From NCBI GenBank assembly GCA_937973945.1, contig CALJIY010000078.1:1-40324 (forward strand): a stretch of 40,324 nucleotides of DNA. Direction: 5' to 3'. Below, one piece after another: positions 1-8,726 of the stretch (the stretch's first letter is position 1; each line of letters opens with the position of its first letter). The notes under the pieces are model-generated. The model did no database searches. It saw only the letters and a list, made by a program, of their open reading frames with translations, and was not told the DNA's origin. This DNA is from an uncultured Saprospiraceae bacterium (GTDB taxonomy: Bacteria; Bacteroidota; Bacteroidia; Chitinophagales; Saprospiraceae). The position numbers and the translations under genes are program-made.

Positions 1-282
1 AGAGATGACAGAAAAGATTCTAGAGGGAGAGATGATAGAAAAGGTCCAAGAAGAGATAACCGCAAACCACGAGAAGAAAGCAAAGATGCTTCAAAGGAGC
101 AAAGTAAACCTAGAGATAAGGAAAATCCAGAGGCAAATGGAAGAGAAAGAGGGAAGTCAAACGATAGAAGTAGGGGCAGAGGTAGAGGACGAAACTCAAG
201 AGGTAAGGGAAGATCGGATCGACCAAATCGGGATAGCTCTAATAACGGAGATGCGCCTACTGGTGGTGGAGAAAAAGCATAA
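1..282 (+). CDS. C-terminal tail (5' truncated) of an RNA-binding-type protein rich in RG/RD/RGR
   Basis: Frame 1 is open from base 1 to TAA at 280-282 and reads RDDRKDSRGRDDRKGPRRDNRKPREE...DRSRGRGRGRNSRGKGRSDRPNRDSSNNGDAPTGGGEKA*. The low-complexity disordered tail resembles those of RNA helicases or RNA-binding proteins. Confidence 0.75.
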   Translation, partial: RDDRKDSRGRDDRKGPRRDNRKPREESKDASKEQSKPRDKENPEANGRERGKSNDRSRGRGRGRNSRGKGRSDRPNRDSSNNGDAPTGGGEKA

Positions 283-324
283 TTATCATAAACATCATTT
301 AGCAACCAAATAATATTTTAAACT

Positions 325-906
325 ATGGCTAGTATAAAAGACAATTTAGACGGTAAGGCGAATGAAATTAAGAAAGGACTTACAGATAAAACTAATGAAA
401 TTCAGAAGGGTATAGCGGATACCACTAAAGGTATTAAAGATGGTTACGAAGATAAAAAGAAAGCTATTGCAGAAGATCTTGCCCAAACGAAGCAAAAGAT
501 TGGTACCTCAATAGATACTGGCAAGCGAGTAGTTACCTCTTTTGTTAAAAAATTATTGATAGCTACCTTTGTATTGGCTATACTTGCTGGGGTTGGTTAT
601 TATTTATTCGCTAGTATGGTCTATAGTGACGGTAGTCGAACAGGTCAGCTGATAAAGATTTCTGAGAAAGGATATGTTTTTAAAACGTACGAGGGCTCTT
701 TAAGCTTGGGAGGCATTTCTGTCGAAGATGATAAGACGAATATTGGTAGTATCTGGGAATTTTCTGTATTAGATGAGGCGGTATTCCAAAAAATGCTTTC
801 TTTGAGAGGAAAAAAAGTAGTCGTACAGTACGAAGAAAAATATAGAGTAATTCCTTGGAAGGGAGACACTAAGTACCTGATTTCTGGGGTAGAATCTATT
901 GAGTAA
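325..906 (+). CDS. Single-TM protein with N-terminal amphipathic 11-mer repeats
   Basis: ORF of 193 aa; repeats ANEIKKGLTDK/TNEIQKGIADT/TKGIKDGYEDK; TM segment LLIATFVLAILAGVGYYLF; soluble C-terminal domain. Confidence 0.85.
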   Translation: MASIKDNLDGKANEIKKGLTDKTNEIQKGIADTTKGIKDGYEDKKKAIAEDLAQTKQKIGTSIDTGKRVVTSFVKKLLIATFVLAILAGVGYYLFASMVYSDGSRTGQLIKISEKGYVFKTYEGSLSLGGISVEDDKTNIGSIWEFSVLDEAVFQKMLSLRGKKVVVQYEEKYRVIPWKGDTKYLISGVESIE

Positions 907-908
907 AG

Positions 909-1165
909 GAAGAAGTCAGAACGCTATGCTGTCGTCAGAACGTTCCGAAATACTTCGGAACTGTCAGAACGCCTACTGCTGTCAGATTTAGAATGTTGAC
1001 GCTAGACGCTACTACTTCAAAAAAAGATGCCATTCAAATTGTAATAATTTGAATGGCATTTTTTTTTGATAAAACTATTTATCAAGTTAAGGTCTTGATG
1101 CCAACGTCATAAGTCTGACAGCCGTAGGCGTTCTGACAGCGAAGCGGTCTGATTGCTGACCTCTT
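909..1165. repeat. Long imperfect inverted repeat around the terminator; family shared with 27771-27980
   Basis: Left arm GTCAGAACGCCTACTGCTGTCAGATTTAGAATGTTGACGC against reverse complement of right arm GTCAGAACGCCTACGGCTGTCAGACTTATGACGTTGGC. Confidence 0.8.
1018..1068. terminator. Bidirectional intrinsic terminator between convergent genes
   Basis: ATGCCATTCAAATT/AATTTGAATGGCAT stem flanked by A- and T-tracts. Confidence 0.85.
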
Positions 1166-1167
1166 TT

Positions 1168-1725
1168 TTATTCCTTCACCAATACCGCATCCGACATAGC
1201 AAACATCAAGCGATTAATATCAGAATCATTCAATTCTAACTTTCCTTTGATTGTTACGGCTTCAGCGGAATATTCAATTTCTTCACTGGCAACTACCTCC
1301 ATAACCGTTTCTGGACCTGCACCGCCACAGAAAAAGCACATATTATATGGAAATGCGGATAAGATAAATTCTTTATGACCTTTATAGCCTTCTACAGGAA
1401 TGATATAGCCTTTGATGGTTACTTCTTTTCCTTCTAATGCTTCAATGGCTTCACTAAATACGGGTACATCTATTTTGAAACCCATCAATTCATCATACTC
1501 CTTCTTAAAGGTGATTTTAGAAAGTGTTCGCCACAGGTTTTTTTCTTTTTTGGTAGTGTTTGCCTTTTCCTTGGCAACTACTTCTTTTGGATTTTCCTTT
1601 GCTATTGCTTTTGACGCTACTTCTTTAATAGTATCTACTACTGCGCTTACCCCTGTTTCATTTTGCGAAAACGCTGAGAAACTAACAAATCCAATTAATA
1701 ATAGAGAAGCAAATAATTTTTTCAT
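1168..1725 (-). CDS. Exported protein with conserved CFFCGGAGPE motif (DUF3299-like)
   Basis: Signal peptide MKKLFASLLLIGFVSFSAFSQ; C-terminal GYIIPVEGYKGHKEFILSAFPYNMCFFCGGAGPETVMEV. Confidence 0.8.
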   Translation of the reverse strand: MKKLFASLLLIGFVSFSAFSQNETGVSAVVDTIKEVASKAIAKENPKEVVAKEKANTTKKEKNLWRTLSKITFKKEYDELMGFKIDVPVFSEAIEALEGKEVTIKGYIIPVEGYKGHKEFILSAFPYNMCFFCGGAGPETVMEVVASEEIEYSAEAVTIKGKLELNDSDINRLMFAMSDAVLVKE

Positions 1726-1972
1726 GATTTTGAACTTTTCTTAAAGTACCCTTTTTTCAGGGAAGCCTTACAAACCAACAGACTATTCTCTGCTAGTGAT
1801 TAATATAATTAACTGCAATTTACAGATTTAAGATTGCTATTTGTTTTAAAGTGCTGTTAAAATGCTGATTGGAGACTAAATTTTAATTATCTCTTTGTTA
1901 AAAACATTTATCTTTCCTTTCGTTCGTTTTATTAGTAGAAGCAAATTACTAACATTCACCTATTTGAAATTT

Positions 1973-3484
1973 ATGCGAAGTTCTACTTTTTATTTAGCAT
2001 TTTTTAGTTTATTACTCTTTGGTTGTAGGGATATAGCGGATACAGAATTACCCGATTATGAGCCAGAGTTTGCGATTCCTATCATTGAGGATGCAATTGT
2101 TAGCATTCCTGCCATATGGCAAAGTAATGATCCCAATCAATCATTAGCTATCTCTCCCGATGGACAATTAGTCTTTAAATATGCCAGTCCTGAAACAACA
2201 ATCCAAGCTAAGGATTTGTTGGGCGGAACATTGGCTTTTTTGTTAAGAGCAACGGTTCCGATGAATGATGATAAAGTACCCTTATTGCCAGATGATTTAG
2301 GGGTCGAACTAAGTGTAGAAGAGGCAGTGTTAATAGGTGGTTTATTTAATTTGACTTATAATACTGATAACTTTTCTGGAGATAGTATAGATATTGTCTT
2401 TACAGTTCCTGAATTGACTAAGGATGGTATGCCTTTACAACTAATGACGAATAGTGCTCAAACGAATTTTATATCAGCGAGTATAGAAGGCTACATCGCA
2501 AGACCAACAAATAACCAATTGACGATAACTTATACAGCTACTAATAAATCGGGAGTTCCCCAAGAACTTTCTAATATCACGATGCTTTTTAGCCCTCAAA
2601 TACAGGTACTAAAAGGATTTTTGGGTAGACAACAAATCATCATTCCTACAGATATTATTCCTATAGATTTGTTTGATGACCGATTTTTAAATGGTACCAT
2701 TCAATTTGCGGAACCCAAAATATCTGCTCGTGCAGAAAATGCTTTTGGTGTACCTGTTCGTACCCAAATAGATATATTAAATGCTTTTAGACCAAATGGA
2801 GAAGCTGTTTTAATAGATGCTAGAGCTATTGATCAGCAAGACATTAATTATCCATCTGTTAGTAATATTGGAACTAGTGAAGTGACGGAACTATATTTAG
2901 ATCATACGAATTCTAATTTGCCAGTAGTGTTTAATGAAGAAGTTACAGCAGTTGAGTATGGCCTAACAGCAGTCATTAATGCGGATAATGACTCAACTAT
3001 TACTAGCTTTTTAACAGATACGAGTTTCTTTAAAATACAAGTATTTGTAGAAGTACCAGTAATTGGCAGTGTTAAAAATTTTAGTTCAGAAGGAACTTAT
3101 GAAGTCTCTTTAGCAGAGGAGTTCGATGATATTGAAGCTATTAAAAAAGCAGAAATGAAATTAATTATTGAAAACGGTATTCCGTTAGAAGCCAAGGTTC
3201 AAGTACTATTTTTAGATAAAAATGGAGGCGTGCTTGATTCTTTGTTTCAAGAGCAACGAACTATTGTTGATGGTGCGCCTATAGATACAAGAGGATTCAC
3301 AACGGGCATACAAGAGACTATTAATTTTATTCCTATTACTGCTCAACAAATGGCTGCTATTCAGCAGACAGAGGCGATCCAAGTAAAGGCCTTGTTTAAT
3401 ACTTCTGGCTCTTTAAAAGAACCTGTGCATATATTGGATACGCAGGAATTGCGGGTACGTATGGGGATGCGGTTTAGTTTATAA
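1973..3484 (+). CDS. Lipoprotein, surface/envelope protein of unknown function
   Basis: The ORF opens at 1895, but MRSSTFYLAFFSLLLFGC (lipobox) starts at 1973; about 500-residue beta-rich sequence. Confidence 0.8.
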   Translation: MRSSTFYLAFFSLLLFGCRDIADTELPDYEPEFAIPIIEDAIVSIPAIWQSNDPNQSLAISPDGQLVFKYASPETTIQAKDLLGGTLAFLLRATVPMNDDKVPLLPDDLGVELSVEEAVLIGGLFNLTYNTDNFSGDSIDIVFTVPELTKDGMPLQLMTNSAQTNFISASIEGYIARPTNNQLTITYTATNKSGVPQELSNITMLFSPQIQVLKGFLGRQQIIIPTDIIPIDLFDDRFLNGTIQFAEPKISARAENAFGVPVRTQIDILNAFRPNGEAVLIDARAIDQQDINYPSVSNIGTSEVTELYLDHTNSNLPVVFNEEVTAVEYGLTAVINADNDSTITSFLTDTSFFKIQVFVEVPVIGSVKNFSSEGTYEVSLAEEFDDIEAIKKAEMKLIIENGIPLEAKVQVLFLDKNGGVLDSLFQEQRTIVDGAPIDTRGFTTGIQETINFIPITAQQMAAIQQTEAIQVKALFNTSGSLKEPVHILDTQELRVRMGMRFSL

Positions 3485-3509
3485 TATGATTTACCACCGA
3501 GAAATATAG

Positions 3510-3578
3510 ATTGTCGAGGTTTGTAACCTCGATACAGTATGATTATCGTATAGCATCGAGGTTGAAAACCTCGACGAT
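3510..3578. repeat. REP-like nested palindrome
   Basis: ATTGTCGAGGTTTGTAACCTCGAT...ATCGAGGTTGAAAACCTCGACGAT; each half is palindromic and the two halves are also mutually inverted. Confidence 0.85.
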
Positions 3579-3598
3579 CTAAGTTATTGCTACCGCAT

Positions 3599-3648
3599 TA
3601 CATTAAAAAGCCTCTATCAATTACCATTGATAGAGGCTTTTTAATGTA
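3599..3648. terminator. Bidirectional intrinsic terminator
   Basis: Perfect 22-bp stem TACATTAAAAAGCCTCTATCAA/TTGATAGAGGCTTTTTAATGTA with loop TTACCA, between convergent genes. Confidence 0.9.
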
Positions 3649-3659
3649 GCATTTATATC

Positions 3660-6518
3660 TTAATCCACAACGATCATTTTATTAGTCGTGCTACCTGCTG
3701 CTGTTTTTATATGATAATATAGAACACCAGAACCAGCTATATCAGATCGATTAATTTGAATTTCATTATATCCTTTTGGATAATCATTTTGCAAGCTATA
3801 TACTTGCCTTCCTGTCAAATCTGTTACTTCTAATTCAACAAATCCTGTTACAGGCACGTCAAATCCAATTGTTGTCCATTCAGAGAATGGATTTGGTTGG
3901 TTTTGTTTAACCTGTAACGTCGGATTTGTTATGAATTGAAATTCTATCCCCATCGCCTCCAGTTGCTCATTATAAGCTTCTGATGGTGTTGGATTGGATT
4001 GAATACTCAAAACATTGCTCAATCGAGCATTCTGTCTCGCAGTGAATGTAAGTTCAAAAGATAAGTCTTTAACTTGGAAGTACTGCAGGCCGTGATATGA
4101 AGCAGTGAGCGTTCCATTGTTTATTAGCCCTACATTCTGTTCAGCTAGCTGCTGCGAATTGACTCGAATAAACTCGAGTGTGGATTGAATATCTTTAAGT
4201 GTGAATTGGTAACCTGTTAGTTTTTCATCACCTATACCTTTGATTGGAATAGTGTAGGTTTCTCCAGCTACTAGATCCATGTCCGCTATTTCTAAGGAGA
4301 TAGTTTCTCTGCTTCTAGATGTACCTTGATTACTAGTTATGGCTGCAGAACGATCTGCTGATTGATTGATGTCTCCTACTTTAATAGCGACAAAATCTTG
4401 GCTGTCATCTTGAGATAAATATACAACAGCTGATTCAGGAAAATCATCAGCGAAAGGATTATTTGGATTTGGGAAAGTATAATTCGCATCTACAAATCTC
4501 CAAGGAGTATTATTTGGAAAGGTATCTTCTATTCCTAAAATTACTTTTCTAATCGCTACTATATCTGCTGTTGTGACGGCGCCAGAGTTATTAACATCCG
4601 CAGCAATATACTTGTATGGAGAATCAAAGGGCTCTAATCCAACAATCTGCTTTAATATAAGGATCATATCTAAGGTAGATACACCATTTTGATAGCTATC
4701 CTCTTTTGAGACCGTCATGGTAATTTCTTCGCAAGTTGGTACACCTGCTAGAGAAAAAGCACCATCTATGATCTCACTCATTATTGGTTCGTTGCTAGCT
4801 GTCGATAAAGTAACGGAAACCCCATCTACTCTTTGGTTAGAGGTCGTTAATACATCTCCCCATAAATCAGCATCTTTTCCATAATAGCCACATATTTCTT
4901 GATGTGCTGTTGCTTCAAACACATTATCTTGCATTAGGTTGATGTTCGTATTTCGCATAATGATTTCGGAGAACTTAGTTGTCTTAATCATTTCCTTTTC
5001 TTCCGCTGATAAATCGTTATCATTTTCGTAATAAAAACGATCGCCATCTCTTAGTGCTTGAAATTGACGTTGCAAGATAGTATTAACAGTTTCACCAAAC
5101 AAAGAATTCTCCATGTGGCCTTCAGCTAGCATGCCTACCCAAGGATCGATATCATTAATATCGTACATTTCTTCTAGAGCAGCTACGACCTCAATATCAT
5201 TTACTATTTGAAAAAAATCAGTATAACGACTAAGACCAAATGCATCTCGAACCGTATTTAAATCTGGTAAGCCTCTTTCCCTACCTCTATTAATATTGAT
5301 GGCTGCTAAATCAAGCCCACCAGCCCCGGGAGGACCAAACAGGAAGTTTCTAACGTCATCTACTATTTTTGCATCCATATTTTGTTGAACCTGAATAGCC
5401 ATTCCTTTAAGAAAAGGACCGATTCCTTCTTGTGCAACAATTGCTGGGTTGAAAAATGCTTGTCGCAATTGTAATGGACCTCCTGGATGCGGAGTTCCAT
5501 CCGTATCTACCATATTTATTTTGCCGCTCAATAGCGTATGTCCCATTCTAAAAGCAGCAGCAGAAAAAACATTGAATATAGTTGGATTCATAGTAGCTTT
5601 ATAGCCACTATAAGGAGGGATTGCTACACCCATTGATGGGAGCCACTCTTCGTAAGTGATAGACTGGAGGAAACCTCCAACAATTTTTCTAGCATGCTGA
5701 TATAGCTGTTCATCAGACCAATCTGGATGTTGGATCGCTAGATCATCACAAACTCTATTATGTTCTAAGTGAAATATCGTATGAAAAGAAGTTAGCAAGG
5801 CATTTTCATTTGCTCTCACATCTCCTGCCACAAATAAACGCTGGGCAATACCCACACCATCTTCCATATGTGGCGCATCAATATCTACCGCATCTTCAAA
5901 TTCCCCAGAAATTGTATTGTAAGGAAGTAGATTTCCTCTAGATACTTTTAACTTTCCTCCTTGCATGGTTCGCAACCAATTAGCCCGAAAAGCATCTGAT
6001 CCGTAAACACAAGAACCATCAATCCAAGCAGTGATTTCATTCATATGTTCTCTTGGATTACCTAAGTTTGTTCCAGTGCCTTCCATTACTTTATTTCTAT
6101 TCATTGGAATAACGGTATTAGGAAAAGCGCCTCCAGGATTAAAATGAGGATCTGGAAAGTCTACAGAAATCATTGCTGGTTCATCATTATTCTCAGATAG
6201 CGTGATGTCGTGATCTAACAGTTGACCAAAGACCCAAGTAAAGTCGCTTAAATTTAGCCGATCATTAATTAGTAAAGAATCTTGAGAGAACAGCGTATTA
6301 CTAATTTTTCTTGGATTCAACCTATTCGCTCCAGCAGGAGTGGAAATGTTATCTCCATAGTCTGCTGGCGCTATTCTTCGGAGTTGGGTATGCGTTGCCC
6401 CCCATTCAGGATTTAACAAGTTGTTATTTGAACCATCATAGGTTCTAATTTCGGATTGAGCGATTAAGCTGATCCCCAATAATATCATCCCTAGAACTAA
6501 AGTAAATTTCTTTTCCAT
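3660..6518 (-). CDS. Secreted animal-type haem peroxidase with dockerin-like and cohesin-like modules and a T9SS C-terminal sorting domain
   Basis: Peroxidase motifs FGQLLDHD, IDGSCVYGSD, AFRMGHTLL and INRGRERGLP; AADVNNSGAVTTADIVAIRKVILG (dockerin-like); cohesin-like VAGETYTIPIKGIG...YQFTL; C-terminal QPNPFSEWTTIGFDVP...GVLYYHIKTAAGSTTNKMIVVD. Start placed at MEKKFTLVL (6518). Confidence 0.9.
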   Translation of the reverse strand: MEKKFTLVLGMILLGISLIAQSEIRTYDGSNNNLLNPEWGATHTQLRRIAPADYGDNISTPAGANRLNPRKISNTLFSQDSLLINDRLNLSDFTWVFGQLLDHDITLSENNDEPAMISVDFPDPHFNPGGAFPNTVIPMNRNKVMEGTGTNLGNPREHMNEITAWIDGSCVYGSDAFRANWLRTMQGGKLKVSRGNLLPYNTISGEFEDAVDIDAPHMEDGVGIAQRLFVAGDVRANENALLTSFHTIFHLEHNRVCDDLAIQHPDWSDEQLYQHARKIVGGFLQSITYEEWLPSMGVAIPPYSGYKATMNPTIFNVFSAAAFRMGHTLLSGKINMVDTDGTPHPGGPLQLRQAFFNPAIVAQEGIGPFLKGMAIQVQQNMDAKIVDDVRNFLFGPPGAGGLDLAAININRGRERGLPDLNTVRDAFGLSRYTDFFQIVNDIEVVAALEEMYDINDIDPWVGMLAEGHMENSLFGETVNTILQRQFQALRDGDRFYYENDNDLSAEEKEMIKTTKFSEIIMRNTNINLMQDNVFEATAHQEICGYYGKDADLWGDVLTTSNQRVDGVSVTLSTASNEPIMSEIIDGAFSLAGVPTCEEITMTVSKEDSYQNGVSTLDMILILKQIVGLEPFDSPYKYIAADVNNSGAVTTADIVAIRKVILGIEDTFPNNTPWRFVDANYTFPNPNNPFADDFPESAVVYLSQDDSQDFVAIKVGDINQSADRSAAITSNQGTSRSRETISLEIADMDLVAGETYTIPIKGIGDEKLTGYQFTLKDIQSTLEFIRVNSQQLAEQNVGLINNGTLTASYHGLQYFQVKDLSFELTFTARQNARLSNVLSIQSNPTPSEAYNEQLEAMGIEFQFITNPTLQVKQNQPNPFSEWTTIGFDVPVTGFVELEVTDLTGRQVYSLQNDYPKGYNEIQINRSDIAGSGVLYYHIKTAAGSTTNKMIVVD

Positions 6519-6652
6519 TATCGCGTTAATGTGCACTTCGTTAGACTTAAAGTAATTTTTATCAGTTTGTTTGAAAAATAAAAGAGAAGTAGACCATATT
6601 GAGGTCTCTTCTTAAGTGTTTTCAGACAAAAGACTTCTTTACAAAAGCTATA

Positions 6653-6744
6653 CTTAGTAACGACGAAAGAATAAATTGATCATCTATAGGAGGATACTAA
6701 ATGATACCTTCTTAGACATTCAAGTTGTTTTTATCGTTACTTAA
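6653..6744. repeat. MITE-like inverted-repeat element, degenerate copy
   Basis: CTTAGTAACGA...TCGTTACTTAA; ends match those of the 17922-18062 element. Confidence 0.55.
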
Positions 6745-7054
6745 TCGGAATTCAGGAAAATGGAGTTTTTTATGTAACTCTATTTGAGTAGGTTGGGAAG
6801 TAATGTAGACTTCGCAAATATAAAAAAAAATACACTATTAATAGCTTTAACACTAACTAAGTTTCAGATATGAATTAAATAATATGTTTCTTTTTTAATG
6901 ATTCCGTTACTCAGCAAAAAAAACTACAGAAATAGCTGTCTTTTCTCACTTTTCCATGCTATATATTTGGATTAAAATTATGCCAGTTTCCATAGAAATT
7001 GGATTCTTTTCTTATTGTAAGTGATTTTTTTTTATAAGTTGCTTACTATAGCAA

Positions 7055-7089
7055 TAAAAAAAAGCGATTTTCGAAAGAAAATCGCTTTT
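7055..7089. terminator. Intrinsic terminator downstream of the adaptor gene
   Basis: AAAAGCGATTTTC-GAAA-GAAAATCGCTTTT. Confidence 0.85.
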
Positions 7090-7156
7090 GGGTATCTGTT
7101 TGAAATTGTTTTATTGGGGGGGGGAGAAAATAATCTTTATCAAGATTAACGGTGTT

Positions 7157-8563
7157 TTATTCTTTTTCTTCCTCTTTATCTTCTTCTTTTTTAGTGTTTA
7201 TATCACTGCCATTTTTTAATTTTCTTGAAATAGCAGAATATGGACCTACTACAATCTCTTCTCCGTCGCTCACACCTGAAAGTACCTCAATATAGGTGTC
7301 ATCTTGTAAGCCTGTTTTGACAGGGACCATTTTTACAGTATCTGCGGTTGAATCTGTTACAAAAATGACTTCTAAATTGGTATCGTCTTCCTTATTTTTT
7401 CCCTTTTCTTTTGCCTCGGGATCTTCCCGAACTGTTACGGCTTGTATCGGAACACTTAAAACATCTGTTGCTTCATTGGTAAAAATTTCTACAGAAGCAG
7501 ACATCCCTGGTCGTAATGGAAATCTATTACTATTAGAGGATAATTCAGCGTAGGAATCTAAGTCGATCAATATCTTCACGACGAAGTTAGTGACTTGATC
7601 AGAATTTAAGGAGGTTCCTGCAGAAGTGGCAGAATTAGCAATTTCTGTGACTTTCCCTTTAAATTTTCTATCAATGTATGCATCCACTTCCACTTCTACA
7701 ATATCTCCTAGTTGAACTCTGGGAATGTCATTTTCACTTACATCCACTTGTACCTCCATCGCATTCATATTGGCTACACGCATCATTTCTGTACCTGCCA
7801 TCATACCGGCACCGACCACGCGTTCTCCTTTTTCCACATTTAGCATAGATACTACGCCAGTCATTGGACTGAATACGGAAGTCCTTTTAAGATTTGTTTT
7901 TAGTTCTTTTAAGCTTGCTTCACTACTCTTAACCGTAAATTCTGCTGCTTTTTCAGATTGTTCTGCCGCTTTTAAATTGGCTTTGGCAGATTCTAAACTA
8001 GCATCGGCAGATTTTAAATTGGCTTCTAAATTTTGAAGATTAGAAAGAGATTGATCAAATTCTGCATCAGAGATAATCCCTTCTTTATGCATATTCTCAT
8101 TTCGCTGATGAATAGCGCGAGCATTTTGTAATTGAGCAGCTATTTGTTCTTTTTGAGCTTGAGATTGGGCTAACATCGCTTTATTTCTTTCTATATCAGC
8201 CGAAGCCCTAGCTACTTGCGCCTTGGAGTTATTGACACTTGCTGCTTGTCGTTCTACCTGTGAAAGAATCGCATCTGGATCAATTTTGGCTAATAGTTGG
8301 CCTACTTTTACGGAATCACCTTCTTCGATATAAATATCTATAATTTCTCCAGATACATCAGGACTGATATTCACTTCTGTTTCTGGAAAAACTTTTCCAC
8401 TTGCAGCGACGGTCTCTTTGATTGTTCTCTTTTTGACGGTGTCTACTTCTACCTTTTCGCCTTTAGGCTTTTGTTTACTTTTCCAAACAGCACCAATCAC
8501 TAATAAGGCTATTAATCCGATTAAAATATAAATTAATTTATTACTCTTTTTTTTCTTTGCCAT
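7157..8563 (-). CDS. MacA/HlyD-type efflux periplasmic adaptor subunit
   Basis: N-terminal TM; barrel-sandwich motif VFPETEVNISPDVSGEIIDIYIEEGDSVKVGQLLAKID; long coiled coil; C-terminal VKTGLQDDTYIEVLSGVSDGEEIVVGP. Confidence 0.92.
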   Translation of the reverse strand: MAKKKKSNKLIYILIGLIALLVIGAVWKSKQKPKGEKVEVDTVKKRTIKETVAASGKVFPETEVNISPDVSGEIIDIYIEEGDSVKVGQLLAKIDPDAILSQVERQAASVNNSKAQVARASADIERNKAMLAQSQAQKEQIAAQLQNARAIHQRNENMHKEGIISDAEFDQSLSNLQNLEANLKSADASLESAKANLKAAEQSEKAAEFTVKSSEASLKELKTNLKRTSVFSPMTGVVSMLNVEKGERVVGAGMMAGTEMMRVANMNAMEVQVDVSENDIPRVQLGDIVEVEVDAYIDRKFKGKVTEIANSATSAGTSLNSDQVTNFVVKILIDLDSYAELSSNSNRFPLRPGMSASVEIFTNEATDVLSVPIQAVTVREDPEAKEKGKNKEDDTNLEVIFVTDSTADTVKMVPVKTGLQDDTYIEVLSGVSDGEEIVVGPYSAISRKLKNGSDINTKKEEDKEEEKE

Positions 8564-8646
8564 ACTTGTTTTAAACTTGATTCTTTATTTTTTTGCTAAA
8601 CCATAGATTCTAGATCAATCCAATTGTCTATTAGGGGTGGAATAAA

Positions 8647-8726
8647 GATATATTTCGTTTGAAAAATAACGAGATTCCGTCTATTTTTAAATGGAATATG
8701 TCTCTACTCTCTGTTCTATTCTATAC
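8647..8726. repeat. GA/CT-rich inverted-repeat element, degenerate third copy
   Basis: Inner stem AGATATATTTCGTTTGAAAAATA/TATTTTTAAATGGAATATGTCT followed by TCTCTACTCTCTGTTCTATTCTATAC, as in 22131-22249. Confidence 0.5.

Noticed and set aside
5-313. 102-aa ORF in frame 2
   Set aside because: Frame 1 over the same bases encodes a coherent RG/RD-rich tail; the frame-2 ORF is an artefact of purine-rich sequence.
645-869. 74-aa antisense ORF
   Set aside because: Fully antisense to the 193-aa CDS, no recognisable domain.
1412-1744. 110-aa plus-strand ORF
   Set aside because: Antisense to the CFFCGGAGPE exported protein; low-complexity Ser/Phe composition typical of shadow ORFs.
7870-8060. Short DNA-level repeats (GGCAGATTCTAAA / GGCAGATTTTAAA)
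   Set aside because: Explained by Ala/Lys/Ser-rich coiled-coil periodicity in the adaptor protein.
7296-8503. Three plus-strand ORFs (7296-7553, 7725-8036, 8297-8503)
   Set aside because: Antisense shadows of the macA-like gene.
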